Shown piece by piece: positions 34,394-43,160 of a stretch of 64,000 nucleotides of DNA. The first letter of the stretch is position 1. Every line of letters starts with the position of its first letter. Where the stretch lies: assembly GCA_934129745.1 (NCBI GenBank), contig CAKOWZ010000011.1, positions 3,919 to 67,918 of the forward strand, read 5' to 3'. The position numbers and the translations under genes are program-made. Under the pieces are notes generated by a model. The model was not told where the DNA came from. It saw nothing but the letters and a program-made list of their open reading frames with translations, and made no database searches. The DNA is from an uncultured Clostridia bacterium (GTDB taxonomy: Bacteria; Bacillota; Clostridia; TANB77; CAG-508).

Positions 34394-35992
34394 ATGAAAA
34401 CAAAGTATATTTTTGTAACAGGTGGAGTAGTATCAGGATTAGGAAAAGGAATTACAGCAGCATCATTAGGAAGGTTGTTAAAAAACAGAGGATATAAAGT
34501 AACAGCTCAAAAATTTGATCCATATATAAATATTGACCCAGGAACAATGAATCCTTGTGAACATGGAGAAGTATTTGTTACAGATGATGGAGCTGAAACA
34601 GACTTAGATTTAGGGCATTACGAGAGATTTATAGATGAAAACCTATCTAAAAATAGTAGTATTACAACAGGAAGAATTTATTCAGAAGTAATCGAAAAAG
34701 AAAGAAGAGGGGATTATCTTGGTAAAACTGTTCAAGTAATTCCACATATAACAAATCAAATTAAAGAAAAAGTACATAAATTTGATAATACAGATGTAGA
34801 TATTGTAATTACAGAAATCGGTGGAACTGTAGGAGATATTGAAAGTTTACCTTTTTTAGAGGCAATAAGACAAGTTGGAATTGAAGAAAATGATGAAGAT
34901 GTAATTTATATTCATGTTACATTACTTCCATATATTTCTGGTTCAAATGAATTAAAATCTAAGCCAACACAACATTCTGTAAAAGAATTACAAAGCCTAG
35001 GAATTAAACCAGATATTCTTGTATGTCGTGCAGATGGAACAATTCCAGATGGAATGAAAGAAAAAATGGCATTATTTTGTAATGTGAAAAAGAAAAATAT
35101 AATTGAAAACGCAACTGTTTCAGATTTATATGAAGTTCCATTAATGCTTGAAGAACAAGGATTAGCAGAGGTTGTATGTGAAAAATTAAGATTAGAAAAT
35201 AGAGAACCAAAAAATGAAAATTGGAAAAAAATGATTGATAATATTAAAAATTTAGAAAATAAAAATGTTAATATTGCAATTGTTGGAAAATATATTCAAT
35301 TAGAAGACTCTTATTTATCAGTAATAGAAAGTTTAAAACATGGTGGATTTGCAAATAACACAAAAGTTAATATTGAATTAGTTGATTGTGAAAAAATTAA
35401 ACCAGAAACTGCCAAAGAAATTTTAGGAAAATATAATGGGATTCTTGTGCCTGGAGGATTTGGAACAAGAGGTGTTGAAGGTAAAATAGAAACAATAAAA
35501 TATGCAAGAGAAAACAATATTCCATTTTTAGGGATTTGTTTAGGAATGCAAATGACTGTTGTAGAATTTGCTAGAAATGTTGCAAAAATTGAAGATGCAA
35601 ATTCAGCTGAATTTGATGAAAAATGCAAAAATCCAGTAATTCATATTATGGATACACAAAAAGATATAACAAAAAAAGGTGGAACAATGCGTTTAGGTGC
35701 ATATCCATGTAAAATAAAATCAGATTCATTAGCATATAAAATTTATGGAAAAGATATAATCTCAGAAAGACATAGACATAGATTTGAATATAATAATGAT
35801 TATAAAGATATATTAGAAAAAAATGGTTTAATTTGTTCAGGAACATCACCAGATGGAAGTTTGGTTGAAATTGTTGAAATTCCAGAACATAAATTTTTTA
35901 TTGCTGGACAATTTCATCCAGAGTTTAAATCTAGACCAGATAAGCCTGCTCCTTTGTTTGTGGAGTTTGTTAAGGCTATTATCAGTAAATAA
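34394..35992 (+). CDS. pyrG: CTP synthase
   Basis: Converts UTP to CTP with ATP and glutamine. The start at 34394 (MKTKYIFVTGGV) is supported by AGAGAGGAG; the frame is open further upstream through the leader only by chance. The synthetase domain has VVSGLGKGITAASLG and DPYINIDPGTMNPCEHGEV. The glutaminase domain has the oxyanion segment GGFGTRG, the nucleophile Cys in LGICLGMQ, and HPEFKSRP. The length (532 aa) is normal. Confidence 0.96.
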   Translation: MKTKYIFVTGGVVSGLGKGITAASLGRLLKNRGYKVTAQKFDPYINIDPGTMNPCEHGEVFVTDDGAETDLDLGHYERFIDENLSKNSSITTGRIYSEVIEKERRGDYLGKTVQVIPHITNQIKEKVHKFDNTDVDIVITEIGGTVGDIESLPFLEAIRQVGIEENDEDVIYIHVTLLPYISGSNELKSKPTQHSVKELQSLGIKPDILVCRADGTIPDGMKEKMALFCNVKKKNIIENATVSDLYEVPLMLEEQGLAEVVCEKLRLENREPKNENWKKMIDNIKNLENKNVNIAIVGKYIQLEDSYLSVIESLKHGGFANNTKVNIELVDCEKIKPETAKEILGKYNGILVPGGFGTRGVEGKIETIKYARENNIPFLGICLGMQMTVVEFARNVAKIEDANSAEFDEKCKNPVIHIMDTQKDITKKGGTMRLGAYPCKIKSDSLAYKIYGKDIISERHRHRFEYNNDYKDILEKNGLICSGTSPDGSLVEIVEIPEHKFFIAGQFHPEFKSRPDKPAPLFVEFVKAIISK

Positions 35993-36012
35993 AAAGAAAG
36001 GAATGTTTAAAC

Positions 36013-36198
36013 ATGAATGATAATGTTAAATTGGATATTGCAATTGAAATAATGTCAAGTAAGGTTGCAGATGTAATGGAAGGAAAAAATAAAAAAGAAA
36101 TAGATAAGATACTTGAAGAAAGGGAACAAATGTATCTTGGAAATTGGGAAGTTATTAATAAAATTCTTACTGAATATAGTGAAGATGTAAAAAGGTGA
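36013..36198 (+). CDS. Small acidic helical protein, candidate antitoxin
   Basis: A 61-aa protein predicted to be all helical (VKLDIAIEIMSSKVADVMEG, then KKEIDKILEEREQMYLGN). AAAGAAAGG precedes the ATG. It ends 14 bases before the first zeta-like kinase gene. Its size, charge and position suit an epsilon-type or unrelated antitoxin for the zeta proteins, but I see no clear sequence match. Function is by context only. Confidence 0.6.
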   Translation: MNDNVKLDIAIEIMSSKVADVMEGKNKKEIDKILEEREQMYLGNWEVINKILTEYSEDVKR

Positions 36199-36212
36199 AA
36201 GGGAGTAAAAAA

Positions 36213-37079
36213 ATGAATTATGAACAAAGTTTAGAAAAGATTAAAGAAAAATATGTTCTTAATAATGAACAATTTCAAGAAATGTATGAAAAATGTAAAA
36301 AGATATCTTTTTATAATTGTGAAAAAAGTAATAATCCAGTTGCAGTGTTTACAGGAGGACAAACAGGATCAGGAAAAGGTGGAATAGATGTTTTCTCAGG
36401 AAGAGAAGTTCATAAAAATGGAGAGCATATGGCTGTTTTAGATGTTGATGTGTACAGAGCAACATTTCCTTATACAAAAGAAATTTTAAAAAAATATCCT
36501 ACAATGTATTCAGATATTACAGCTGAAGTTACAGGCAAAATTGTAAATAGGATTATTAATGAAGCAGCTGAAAATAGATTTAATTTTGTTTTTGAGGGAA
36601 CATTGAGAAATACTCAACCATTTGAAACATTAAAATCAATGCCTAATGATTACAAAAAAATAATTAGAGTAATGGCTGTTTCAAATATTGAAAGTTTACT
36701 AACAGCATTTGAAAGAAATTATGAACAAATTAAATTAACAGGATATGGAAGATTTACAAATGTTGAAACTCACAACAAAACATATAATGGTGTATTGGAT
36801 AGTGTCAAAAAAATTGAAAAGAATAATGAAAATGTGATTATTGAAATATTTAAAAGAGGAAAAGATATGGTTTCTCCAATAAAGATATTTAGTACAAGTG
36901 AAAAGTCTAATAAACTTGCAAGTGAGGTATTATCTGAGCAAAGAAACATTGATAAAAATTTATATAAAGAAGAAAGAGCAAAAAGATTAAAGGTTTTGCT
37001 TGAAACTTTAAGTCCAAAGGATGAATTTGAAAAAATACAATTTGAAAAACTGAGGGATGAATTAAATTTTTTGATTTAA
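36213..37079 (+). CDS. Zeta-toxin-family kinase (copy 1)
   Basis: P-loop kinase of the zeta toxin family; characterised members phosphorylate UDP-N-acetylglucosamine and block wall synthesis. The 288-aa protein has FTGGQTGSGKGGID (Walker A), the acidic VLDVDVYRATFP, NFVFEGTLRN, and SLLTAFERNYEQI. The residue after the Walker Lys is Gly instead of the usual Thr or Ser. GAAAGGGAG sets the start at 36213; the frame opens upstream at 36195. A small acidic gene lies upstream and a second zeta-like gene downstream. Activity as a toxin is inferred. Confidence 0.82.
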   Translation: MNYEQSLEKIKEKYVLNNEQFQEMYEKCKKISFYNCEKSNNPVAVFTGGQTGSGKGGIDVFSGREVHKNGEHMAVLDVDVYRATFPYTKEILKKYPTMYSDITAEVTGKIVNRIINEAAENRFNFVFEGTLRNTQPFETLKSMPNDYKKIIRVMAVSNIESLLTAFERNYEQIKLTGYGRFTNVETHNKTYNGVLDSVKKIEKNNENVIIEIFKRGKDMVSPIKIFSTSEKSNKLASEVLSEQRNIDKNLYKEERAKRLKVLLETLSPKDEFEKIQFEKLRDELNFLI

Positions 37080-37104
37080 AAATTATATAAAAGGAATGGA
37101 AAAA

Positions 37105-38091
37105 ATGGAATTAGAAGAGGCAATTAAAAAATATAAGATAAATGTTCCTACTGATGAGGAATTTTACAGTGAAGAATATAGAAAATACTTTGAAGAAAAT
37201 GTAAAAAATGAAGAATTAAAAATAAAATATGGCAAATATGAAGAATTTCATAAAATGTATATAGAAAGTTTCTATGTTACATTTTATAGAGCACAAAGAA
37301 AGTTTAACTCAAAAAATAAATCTATTGCTAATTCAGAAGCTGTAATATTAGGAGGACAGGTAGGAGCAGGAAAAGGAGGTTTAGTATCTGTTGCAAAAAG
37401 AGAATTTGAAGAGCAGGGAAAAGAGGTTTTTCTGATTGATGATGATCAATATAGGAAATTTTATCCGAAAGAAAAAAGAAAAGGTATATTAAAAGAGTGT
37501 CCAGAATTTTATACTAAAATTACTGCAATTGGAAGTTCAAGTATAACTCCTAAAATTATGAAATATGCATCTGATAATGGATTAAATTTTATCTTTGATG
37601 GTACAATGAAAAATCCAAGAATTATAGAAACAGCAATGATGTGGAATAATTACAAAATTAATTGGAAAGTAATGGGAACATCTAAAGTGGAAAGTTTAAT
37701 TTCTGTGTTTGAAAGAAATGAAATTTTAAGGAAAAGAAAAGATTGTAGATTTATTACAGTTGATGTTCATAATGAAACATATTATGGATTAGAAAATACA
37801 GTAATGTTGTTGGAAAGTATTTCGAATATTGGAAAAATACAGGTGTATAAAAGAGGTAATAAACCTGAATCACCAATAAAAATTTATGATTCTAAAGAAA
37901 AAGATCATAAGTATGAAACTGCTGTATCAGCATTAAAGGAAGCAAGGAAACAAGACAAAGAAAGGTGTATTAGAGGAGTAAGTTCAAGAATAAAAAAATT
38001 AAAAAATTGTAATAAAAATAGAAATGAGGCAGAAAAAGTAGCTTTAGATGAATTAGAAAAAGCAATACAGTTAGAAGAACTAGAAAAATAA
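37105..38091 (+). CDS. Zeta-toxin-family kinase (copy 2)
   Basis: A 328-aa paralogue of the preceding gene with a longer N-terminal region (~85 residues). Walker A reads LGGQVGAGKGGLV, again with Gly after the Lys. Other motifs are LIDDDQYRKFYP, FIFDGTMKN (Asp where copy 1 and classic zeta have Glu) and SVFERNEI. AAAGGA at 37090-37095 favours the ATG at 37105 over the one at 37096. The C-terminus is a long charged helix. It shares one operon with copy 1 and the small upstream gene. Confidence 0.82.
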   Translation: MELEEAIKKYKINVPTDEEFYSEEYRKYFEENVKNEELKIKYGKYEEFHKMYIESFYVTFYRAQRKFNSKNKSIANSEAVILGGQVGAGKGGLVSVAKREFEEQGKEVFLIDDDQYRKFYPKEKRKGILKECPEFYTKITAIGSSSITPKIMKYASDNGLNFIFDGTMKNPRIIETAMMWNNYKINWKVMGTSKVESLISVFERNEILRKRKDCRFITVDVHNETYYGLENTVMLLESISNIGKIQVYKRGNKPESPIKIYDSKEKDHKYETAVSALKEARKQDKERCIRGVSSRIKKLKNCNKNRNEAEKVALDELEKAIQLEELEK

Positions 38092-38142
38092 TAATAAATG
38101 GAAAATGAATTGTGAATTTTATGTGAATTTAATAAAAACATA

Positions 38143-38171
38143 TTGACAAATACAAAATATGGGTGTAAATT
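38143..38171 (+). promoter_or_regulatory. SigA-type promoter for groESL
   Basis: TTGACA (38143-38148), 17-bp spacer, TAAATT (38166-38171). The CIRCE element begins at the end of the -10. Confidence 0.78.
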
Positions 38172-38172
38172 A

Positions 38173-38199
38173 TTAGCAGTCTTAAATAAAGACTGCTAA
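38173..38199 (+). promoter_or_regulatory. CIRCE element (variant), HrcA operator
   Basis: TTAGCAGTC, 9 bases, GACTGCTAA. The consensus is TTAGCACTC-N9-GAGTGCTAA. Both arms carry the matching change, so the palindrome stays perfect. It overlaps the start point of the groESL promoter, the usual place for HrcA repression. Confidence 0.9.
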
Positions 38200-38274
38200 T
38201 AATTTTGTCATATCATAATTGCAATATGCATATAATATTGTAATTGGGTTGAAATAAAAAAGGAGGTAATTTTA

Positions 38275-38556
38275 ATGTTAAGACCATTATTAGACAGAGT
38301 TGTAGTAAAAATGATAGAAGCAGAGGAAACTACAAAAAGTGGAATTATATTGACAGCAAGTAGTAAGGAAAAACCACAAATTGCTGAAGTTCTAGAGGTA
38401 GGACCAGGCGGGCAAATCGATGGTAATGAAGTTAAAATGTACATAAGAAAAGGTGATAAAGTTGTACTTAATAAATATGCAGGTACTGAAATTAAGTATG
38501 AAGGAGAAGATTTAATTATTGTTAAACAAAATGATATTTTGGCAGTTGTAGAGTAA
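38275..38556 (+). CDS. groES: Co-chaperonin GroES
   Basis: Cap of the GroEL folding chamber. The 93-aa protein starts MLRPLLDRVVVK, has the mobile-loop segment EETTKSGIIL, and GDKVVLNKYAGTEI and ILAVVE near the end, all typical. AAAAAGGAGG precedes the ATG. It is the first gene of the CIRCE-controlled operon, 68 bases before groEL. Confidence 0.97.
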   Translation: MLRPLLDRVVVKMIEAEETTKSGIILTASSKEKPQIAEVLEVGPGGQIDGNEVKMYIRKGDKVVLNKYAGTEIKYEGEDLIIVKQNDILAVVE

Positions 38557-38624
38557 CATAAAAATCGTAAATTATTTTATAAAAATGTTATGTCAATGAA
38601 AAAAATGAAAGGAAGTAATGTGTT

Positions 38625-40259
38625 ATGGCTAAACAAATAAAATTTGGTGAGGAAGCTAGAAAAAAATTGTTAGATGGTGTTAATCAATTAGCAGATACAG
38701 TAAAAGTAACATTAGGACCAAAAGGAAGAAATGTTGTATTAGACAAAAATTTTGGTTCACCATTAATCACAAATGATGGGGTTACAATAGCAAAAGAAAT
38801 CGAATTAGAAGATCCATTTGAAAACATGGGAGCACGTTTGGTTAAAGAAGTTTCAACTAAAACAAATGATGTTGCAGGTGATGGAACAACAACAGCAACT
38901 GTTTTAGCACAAAGTATGATTAAAGAAGGTGTAAAAAATGTTGCTGCTGGTGGTGATCCAATGGCAATAAAAAGAGGTATAGATAAAGCTGTAGATGCAG
39001 CTGTTGAAGGATTGAAAAAAATAAGCTCACCTGTTAATGGAAAAGAAGACATTGCTAGAGTTGCAAGTATTTCAGCAAATAATGAAGAAGTTGGAAAATT
39101 AATTTCAGAAGCAATGGAAAAGGTTTCAAAAGATGGAGTTATTACAATAGAAGAATCAAAAACATCAAATACTGAATTAAATATTGTTGAGGGAATGCAA
39201 TTTGAAAAAGGATATGTATCACCTTATATGGTTACTGATACAGAAAAAATGGAAGCAGTTGTAGATAATCCATATATTTTAATCACAGATAAAAAAATTA
39301 GCAATATCCAAGAAATTTTACCATTATTAGAACAATTAATGCAATCATCAGGAAAATTAGTTATTGTATGTGATGATATTGAAGGTGAGGCATTATCAAC
39401 ATTAGTATTAAATAAACTAAGAGGAGTTTTAAATGTTGTTGCTGTAAAAGCACCTGGATTTGGTGATAAAAGAAAAGCAATGTTACAAGATTTAGCAATC
39501 TTAACAGGTGGAGAAGTTATTACATCAGATTTAGGATTAGAATTAAAAGATACAACAATTGAACAATTAGGTAGAGCAAAACAAGTTAAAGTTTCAAAAG
39601 AAAATACAATAATTGTAGATGGATTAGGAGATAAAAAAGAAATCGCAGAAAGAGTAAATTTAATAAAAGCACAAATTTCAGATGAAAAGAGTGAATTTGA
39701 AAAAGAAAATTTACAAGAAAGACTTGCAAAAATTGCAGGAGGTGTTGCTGTAATTGGAGTTGGAGCAGCAACAGAAGTTGAAATGAAAGATAAAAAATTA
39801 AGATTAGAAGATGCACTTTCAGCTACAAGAGCTGCTGTTGAAGAAGGAATTGTTTCAGGTGGTGGAACAGCATTTGTTAATATAATTCCAGATGTTGAAA
39901 AAATTGTTTGTGAATTAAAGGATGACGAAAAAATAGGTGCAAAAATAGTTTTAAAAGCATTAGAGGAACCTGTTAAACAAATTGCAATAAATGCTGGATT
40001 AGAGCCTGCTGTAATATTAGAAAAAGTTAAACAAAGTCCAATAGGAACAGGATTTAATGCACAAGATGAAATATATGTTGATATGAAAAAAGCTGGAATT
40101 GTTGATCCAACAAAAGTTTCAAGAAGTGCATTACAAAATGCAGCATCAATTGCATCTATGGTTCTTACTACTGAAAGTATTGTAACAGATAAAAAAGAGA
40201 AAAATTGTAGTTGTGGTTCAAGTAATGATGAAACAGCTGGAATGGGCGGAATGTACTAA
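38625..40259 (+). CDS. groEL: Chaperonin GroEL
   Basis: ATP-driven protein-folding chamber. The 544-aa sequence has the expected motifs: VTLGPKGRNVVLDK, the nucleotide-binding DGTTTATVLAQSM, KAPGFGDKRKAMLQD, and EEGIVSGGGTAFVNI. The C-terminus is CSCGSSNDETAGMGGMY, a short version of the usual GGM-type tail with three cysteines. AAAGGAAG precedes the ATG. A long hairpin terminator follows. Confidence 0.98.
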   Translation: MAKQIKFGEEARKKLLDGVNQLADTVKVTLGPKGRNVVLDKNFGSPLITNDGVTIAKEIELEDPFENMGARLVKEVSTKTNDVAGDGTTTATVLAQSMIKEGVKNVAAGGDPMAIKRGIDKAVDAAVEGLKKISSPVNGKEDIARVASISANNEEVGKLISEAMEKVSKDGVITIEESKTSNTELNIVEGMQFEKGYVSPYMVTDTEKMEAVVDNPYILITDKKISNIQEILPLLEQLMQSSGKLVIVCDDIEGEALSTLVLNKLRGVLNVVAVKAPGFGDKRKAMLQDLAILTGGEVITSDLGLELKDTTIEQLGRAKQVKVSKENTIIVDGLGDKKEIAERVNLIKAQISDEKSEFEKENLQERLAKIAGGVAVIGVGAATEVEMKDKKLRLEDALSATRAAVEEGIVSGGGTAFVNIIPDVEKIVCELKDDEKIGAKIVLKALEEPVKQIAINAGLEPAVILEKVKQSPIGTGFNAQDEIYVDMKKAGIVDPTKVSRSALQNAASIASMVLTTESIVTDKKEKNCSCGSSNDETAGMGGMY

Positions 40260-40260
40260 A

Positions 40261-40360
40261 AAAAGAGTCAATTTTGAAGTGCACCCAGATTAGTATACCA
40301 TAATAAAAAAGAGTTATGGTATACTTTAATCAGAGGTGTATTTTATTTGACTCTTTTTTT
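40261..40360 (+). terminator. Long bulged terminator after groEL
   Basis: The outer stem AAAAGAGTCAA (40261-40271) pairs with TTGACTCTTTT (40347-40357) and a T run follows. An inner perfect stem AGTATACCATAA (40292-40303) pairs with TTATGGTATACT (40314-40325). An extra CACC/GGTG pairing lies between. The hairpin starts right after the stop codon. Confidence 0.85.
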
Positions 40361-40422
40361 ATACTAATGTTTTTAAAGTCTAGAATGATAATCAAAACAA
40401 CATGTTAACCCAACATACCCCA

Positions 40423-40450
40423 TTGACATTTTCAAAAAATATGATAAAAT
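40423..40450 (+). promoter_or_regulatory. SigA-type promoter for ppa
   Basis: TTGACA (40423-40428), 16-bp spacer, TAAAAT (40445-40450) with extended -10 TGA. Confidence 0.7.
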
Positions 40451-40484
40451 AAACCAAAATACAAAAGAAAGGATATGATGAAAA

Positions 40485-41015
40485 ATGAACATCTGGCATG
40501 ATATTAATGAAAACAGAATCAAAAAAGATGATTTTATTGCAATAATCGAAATCCCAAAAAACGGAAGAAATAAATATGAGCTAGACAAAGAGACAGGAGT
40601 ACTAAAATTAGATAGAATACTATATACAGCAACACATTACCCAGCAAATTATGGATTTATCCCAAGAACATATTCAGAAGACCATGATCCATTAGATGTA
40701 CTAGTTCTTTGTCAAGAAGAAATAATTCCAATGACATTAGTTGAATGTTATCCAATAGGAATTTTAAAAATGATTGATAATGATGAAGAAGATGAAAAAA
40801 TAATCGCAATATGTAAAAATGATCCATATATGAATAGTTACAATGATATAAGTGAATTACCAAAACAATATATGGACGAAATTACACACTTCTTTGAAGT
40901 ATATAAAACTTTAGAAGGAAAACACACAAGTGTTGGAGAAGTGTATGGTAGAGATGTGGCAGAAGATATTATTCAAAAATGTATAAAAAAATACGGTGAA
41001 AAATTTGGCAAATAA
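40485..41015 (+). CDS. ppa: Inorganic pyrophosphatase (family I)
   Basis: Hydrolyses pyrophosphate released by biosynthesis. The 176-aa protein has the family I active-site segments IEIPKNGRNKYELD, THYPANYGFIPRTY, and DHDPLDVLVL (the three Asp of the signature), plus the conserved DPYMNSYNDISELP region near residue 110. GAAAGGA precedes the ATG. Single gene with its own promoter. Confidence 0.96.
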   Translation: MNIWHDINENRIKKDDFIAIIEIPKNGRNKYELDKETGVLKLDRILYTATHYPANYGFIPRTYSEDHDPLDVLVLCQEEIIPMTLVECYPIGILKMIDNDEEDEKIIAICKNDPYMNSYNDISELPKQYMDEITHFFEVYKTLEGKHTSVGEVYGRDVAEDIIQKCIKKYGEKFGK

Positions 41016-41078
41016 TTCATTAAAAGTCTAATCATTCAAAACAAGAGAATAACTAAATAGAATTGAAGAGGTATAAGG

Positions 41079-42116
41079 ATGGTTTTAGCAAGAATAGTAA
41101 TATTTGTAATAGTAATATTAATTTTACTAGCAATAATGTTTTTTATTTTAAGAAATAATTATATAGAAGAAAAAATAAAATTATTCAAATTAAAAATGCT
41201 AATTATAACTGGAAAAGATGAACAGGCAAGAAAATATGCATTAAAATTCATTGATCAATTTCCAAAAAATTTTGAAGCACACAAAATACTTGGAAGTTTG
41301 TATGAAAAACAAGGAAATATAAGTGTTGCATTAGATGAATATATAAGAGCAGTTGAGTTAAATGGAAATGATTTTGAAATGCATTATAAAGTTGCAGATT
41401 TGCTTCAAAAAAATAATAGAAATGAAGATGCAATAATTATGTTACAAGATTTATTAAAATTAAAGCCAGATTATTTGGAAGCATCAAAACTTTTAGGTAA
41501 TATTTTATATGATGAAGAAAGATTTAAAGAAGCTGTTTCAGTGTACATGTATGCATTAAGATATAATCCAGCAGATTATGAATTATATTATAATTTAGGA
41601 ATGACTTTTACAAGATTAAATGATTTTCAAAGGGCAAAAGAATTTTACAGAAAAGCTGCTAAAATTAATACATATTTGTATAATGGACAATATAATTTAG
41701 CTTTAATTGAGATGATTCAAGGTGAGCTTGAACAAGCTGAAAAATATCTACAACAAGCTATTAAAGAAGAAGAATTAGAACCAATGGCATATTTTTATTT
41801 AGCACATATTGCTATGAGAAAAAATGAAAAACTTAAAGCTATTGATTATTTAAATTTGGCATTAGAATTGGATGAAAAAATAAAAGAAAAAATTGAAAAT
41901 CAACCAATATTTAAACCAATACAAGATAAAATAAGAATTCCAAGTGAGCCTAATAAAAAAATTAAAATTAGATTATCTAAAAAAGAAAGAAAAACCAATG
42001 AATATCTTGAAGAAATGTATAGTTTAGTTGATTCTTTAAATGGCGGAAATATATTGAATAATACTAAAGATAATAAAGAAATTGAAATTCAAATTGAACA
42101 AGAAAAAGAAAGATAA
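41079..42116 (+). CDS. Membrane-anchored TPR protein
   Basis: A 345-aa protein with an N-terminal membrane anchor (IVIFVIVILILLAIMFFIL) and about six tetratricopeptide repeats between residues 45 and 265 (for example FEAHKILGSLYEKQGNISVA and YELYYNLGMTFTRLNDFQRA). The C-terminal 60 residues are charged and end in a Glu/Lys run. TPR arrays are protein-binding scaffolds; the partner is unknown. GAAGAGG precedes the ATG. Confidence 0.85.
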   Translation: MVLARIVIFVIVILILLAIMFFILRNNYIEEKIKLFKLKMLIITGKDEQARKYALKFIDQFPKNFEAHKILGSLYEKQGNISVALDEYIRAVELNGNDFEMHYKVADLLQKNNRNEDAIIMLQDLLKLKPDYLEASKLLGNILYDEERFKEAVSVYMYALRYNPADYELYYNLGMTFTRLNDFQRAKEFYRKAAKINTYLYNGQYNLALIEMIQGELEQAEKYLQQAIKEEELEPMAYFYLAHIAMRKNEKLKAIDYLNLALELDEKIKEKIENQPIFKPIQDKIRIPSEPNKKIKIRLSKKERKTNEYLEEMYSLVDSLNGGNILNNTKDNKEIEIQIEQEKER

Positions 42117-42249
42117 TATTATTTGAAATAAAGAATATTTGAAAAATTACTTAAATATACTCATAATATACAATTTATATTTATTAAAAATCTGATTATT
42201 AAAAATTAATTTATCAGAAAAATATTGATATGAAAGGATTTGTGATATT

Positions 42250-43125
42250 ATGAATATTTCTGTAATTGGTGGAGATTTAAGAATTATTGAATTAGCTAAA
42301 TTATTTGATAAAAATGGTGATAATGTTTGTTTATTAGGATTTGAAAATTTAGAAGAAAAAATATTGGAAAATTCTAAAATAACAAAAATTACAACACTTA
42401 ATAATTCAGTTAAAACAGCTGATTTGGTAATAACATCAATTCCAATATCAAAAGATGGAAAATATATTAATTCTCCATATTCAAATGAAAAAATTGTTGT
42501 AAAAGACTTTTTTGAATTAACAAAAAACAAGAAAATTATTACAGGAAATGTTACTGAAAAAATTCAAGAATGTATAAATAAAAACAATAATAATGAAATA
42601 ATAGATATTTTAAAATTAGAAGAATTAGCAATAAAAAATTCAATTCCAACAGCTGAAGGAGCAATACAAATTGCAATGGAAAAAAGTTTAATAACTATAC
42701 ATAATAGTAATTGCTTAATTTTAGGTTTTGGAAGAATTGGTAAAATATTAGCTAAAATGTTAAAAGGTATGGGTGCAAAAGTTTATTGTGAAGCAAGAAA
42801 ACAGCAAGATTTAGCATGGATTGAAACTTGTGGATATAGCAAAATTGATTTGAAAAATCTGAATAATGAATTAGAAAAAGTAGAATTTGATTTTATATTT
42901 AACACAATTCCATCATTAATTTTAGATGAAAAAAATCTAAAATTTATTAATAAACAATGTATCATAATTGATTTAGCATCAAAACCAGGTGGGGTTGATT
43001 TTGAAGAAGCAAATAGATTAGGATTAGTTACAAATTGGGCATTAGCATTACCTGGAAAAGTTGCACCTAAAACAGCAGCAAAATATATTTTTGAAACAAT
43101 TAAAAATAATTTTGATTTATTATAA
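42250..43125 (+). CDS. dpaA: Dipicolinate synthase subunit A
   Basis: Subunit of the enzyme that makes dipicolinic acid, the spore-core metabolite, in the mother cell. The 291-aa protein has an N-terminal region VIGGDLRIIELAKLF, a helical link with IPTAEGAIQIAME, and a Rossmann domain (CLILGFGRIGKILAKMLKGMGA), then IIDLASKPGGVDFEEA and NWALALPGKVAPKTAA, all DpaA-like. AAAGGA precedes the ATG. The partner dpaB (spoVFB), normally adjacent, is absent here. CATAATATA at 42162-42170 fits a SigK/SigE-type -10, but no matching -35 was found. Confidence 0.9.
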   Translation: MNISVIGGDLRIIELAKLFDKNGDNVCLLGFENLEEKILENSKITKITTLNNSVKTADLVITSIPISKDGKYINSPYSNEKIVVKDFFELTKNKKIITGNVTEKIQECINKNNNNEIIDILKLEELAIKNSIPTAEGAIQIAMEKSLITIHNSNCLILGFGRIGKILAKMLKGMGAKVYCEARKQQDLAWIETCGYSKIDLKNLNNELEKVEFDFIFNTIPSLILDEKNLKFINKQCIIIDLASKPGGVDFEEANRLGLVTNWALALPGKVAPKTAAKYIFETIKNNFDLL

Positions 43126-43160
43126 TTTATGTAGTAAAAAAAGAAAGGAAATATAAAATT

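Noticed and set aside
42162..42170. SigK/SigE-type promoter for dpaA
   Set aside because: CATAATATA fits a -10, but no -35 at the right distance is visible, so it is only mentioned in the gene entry.
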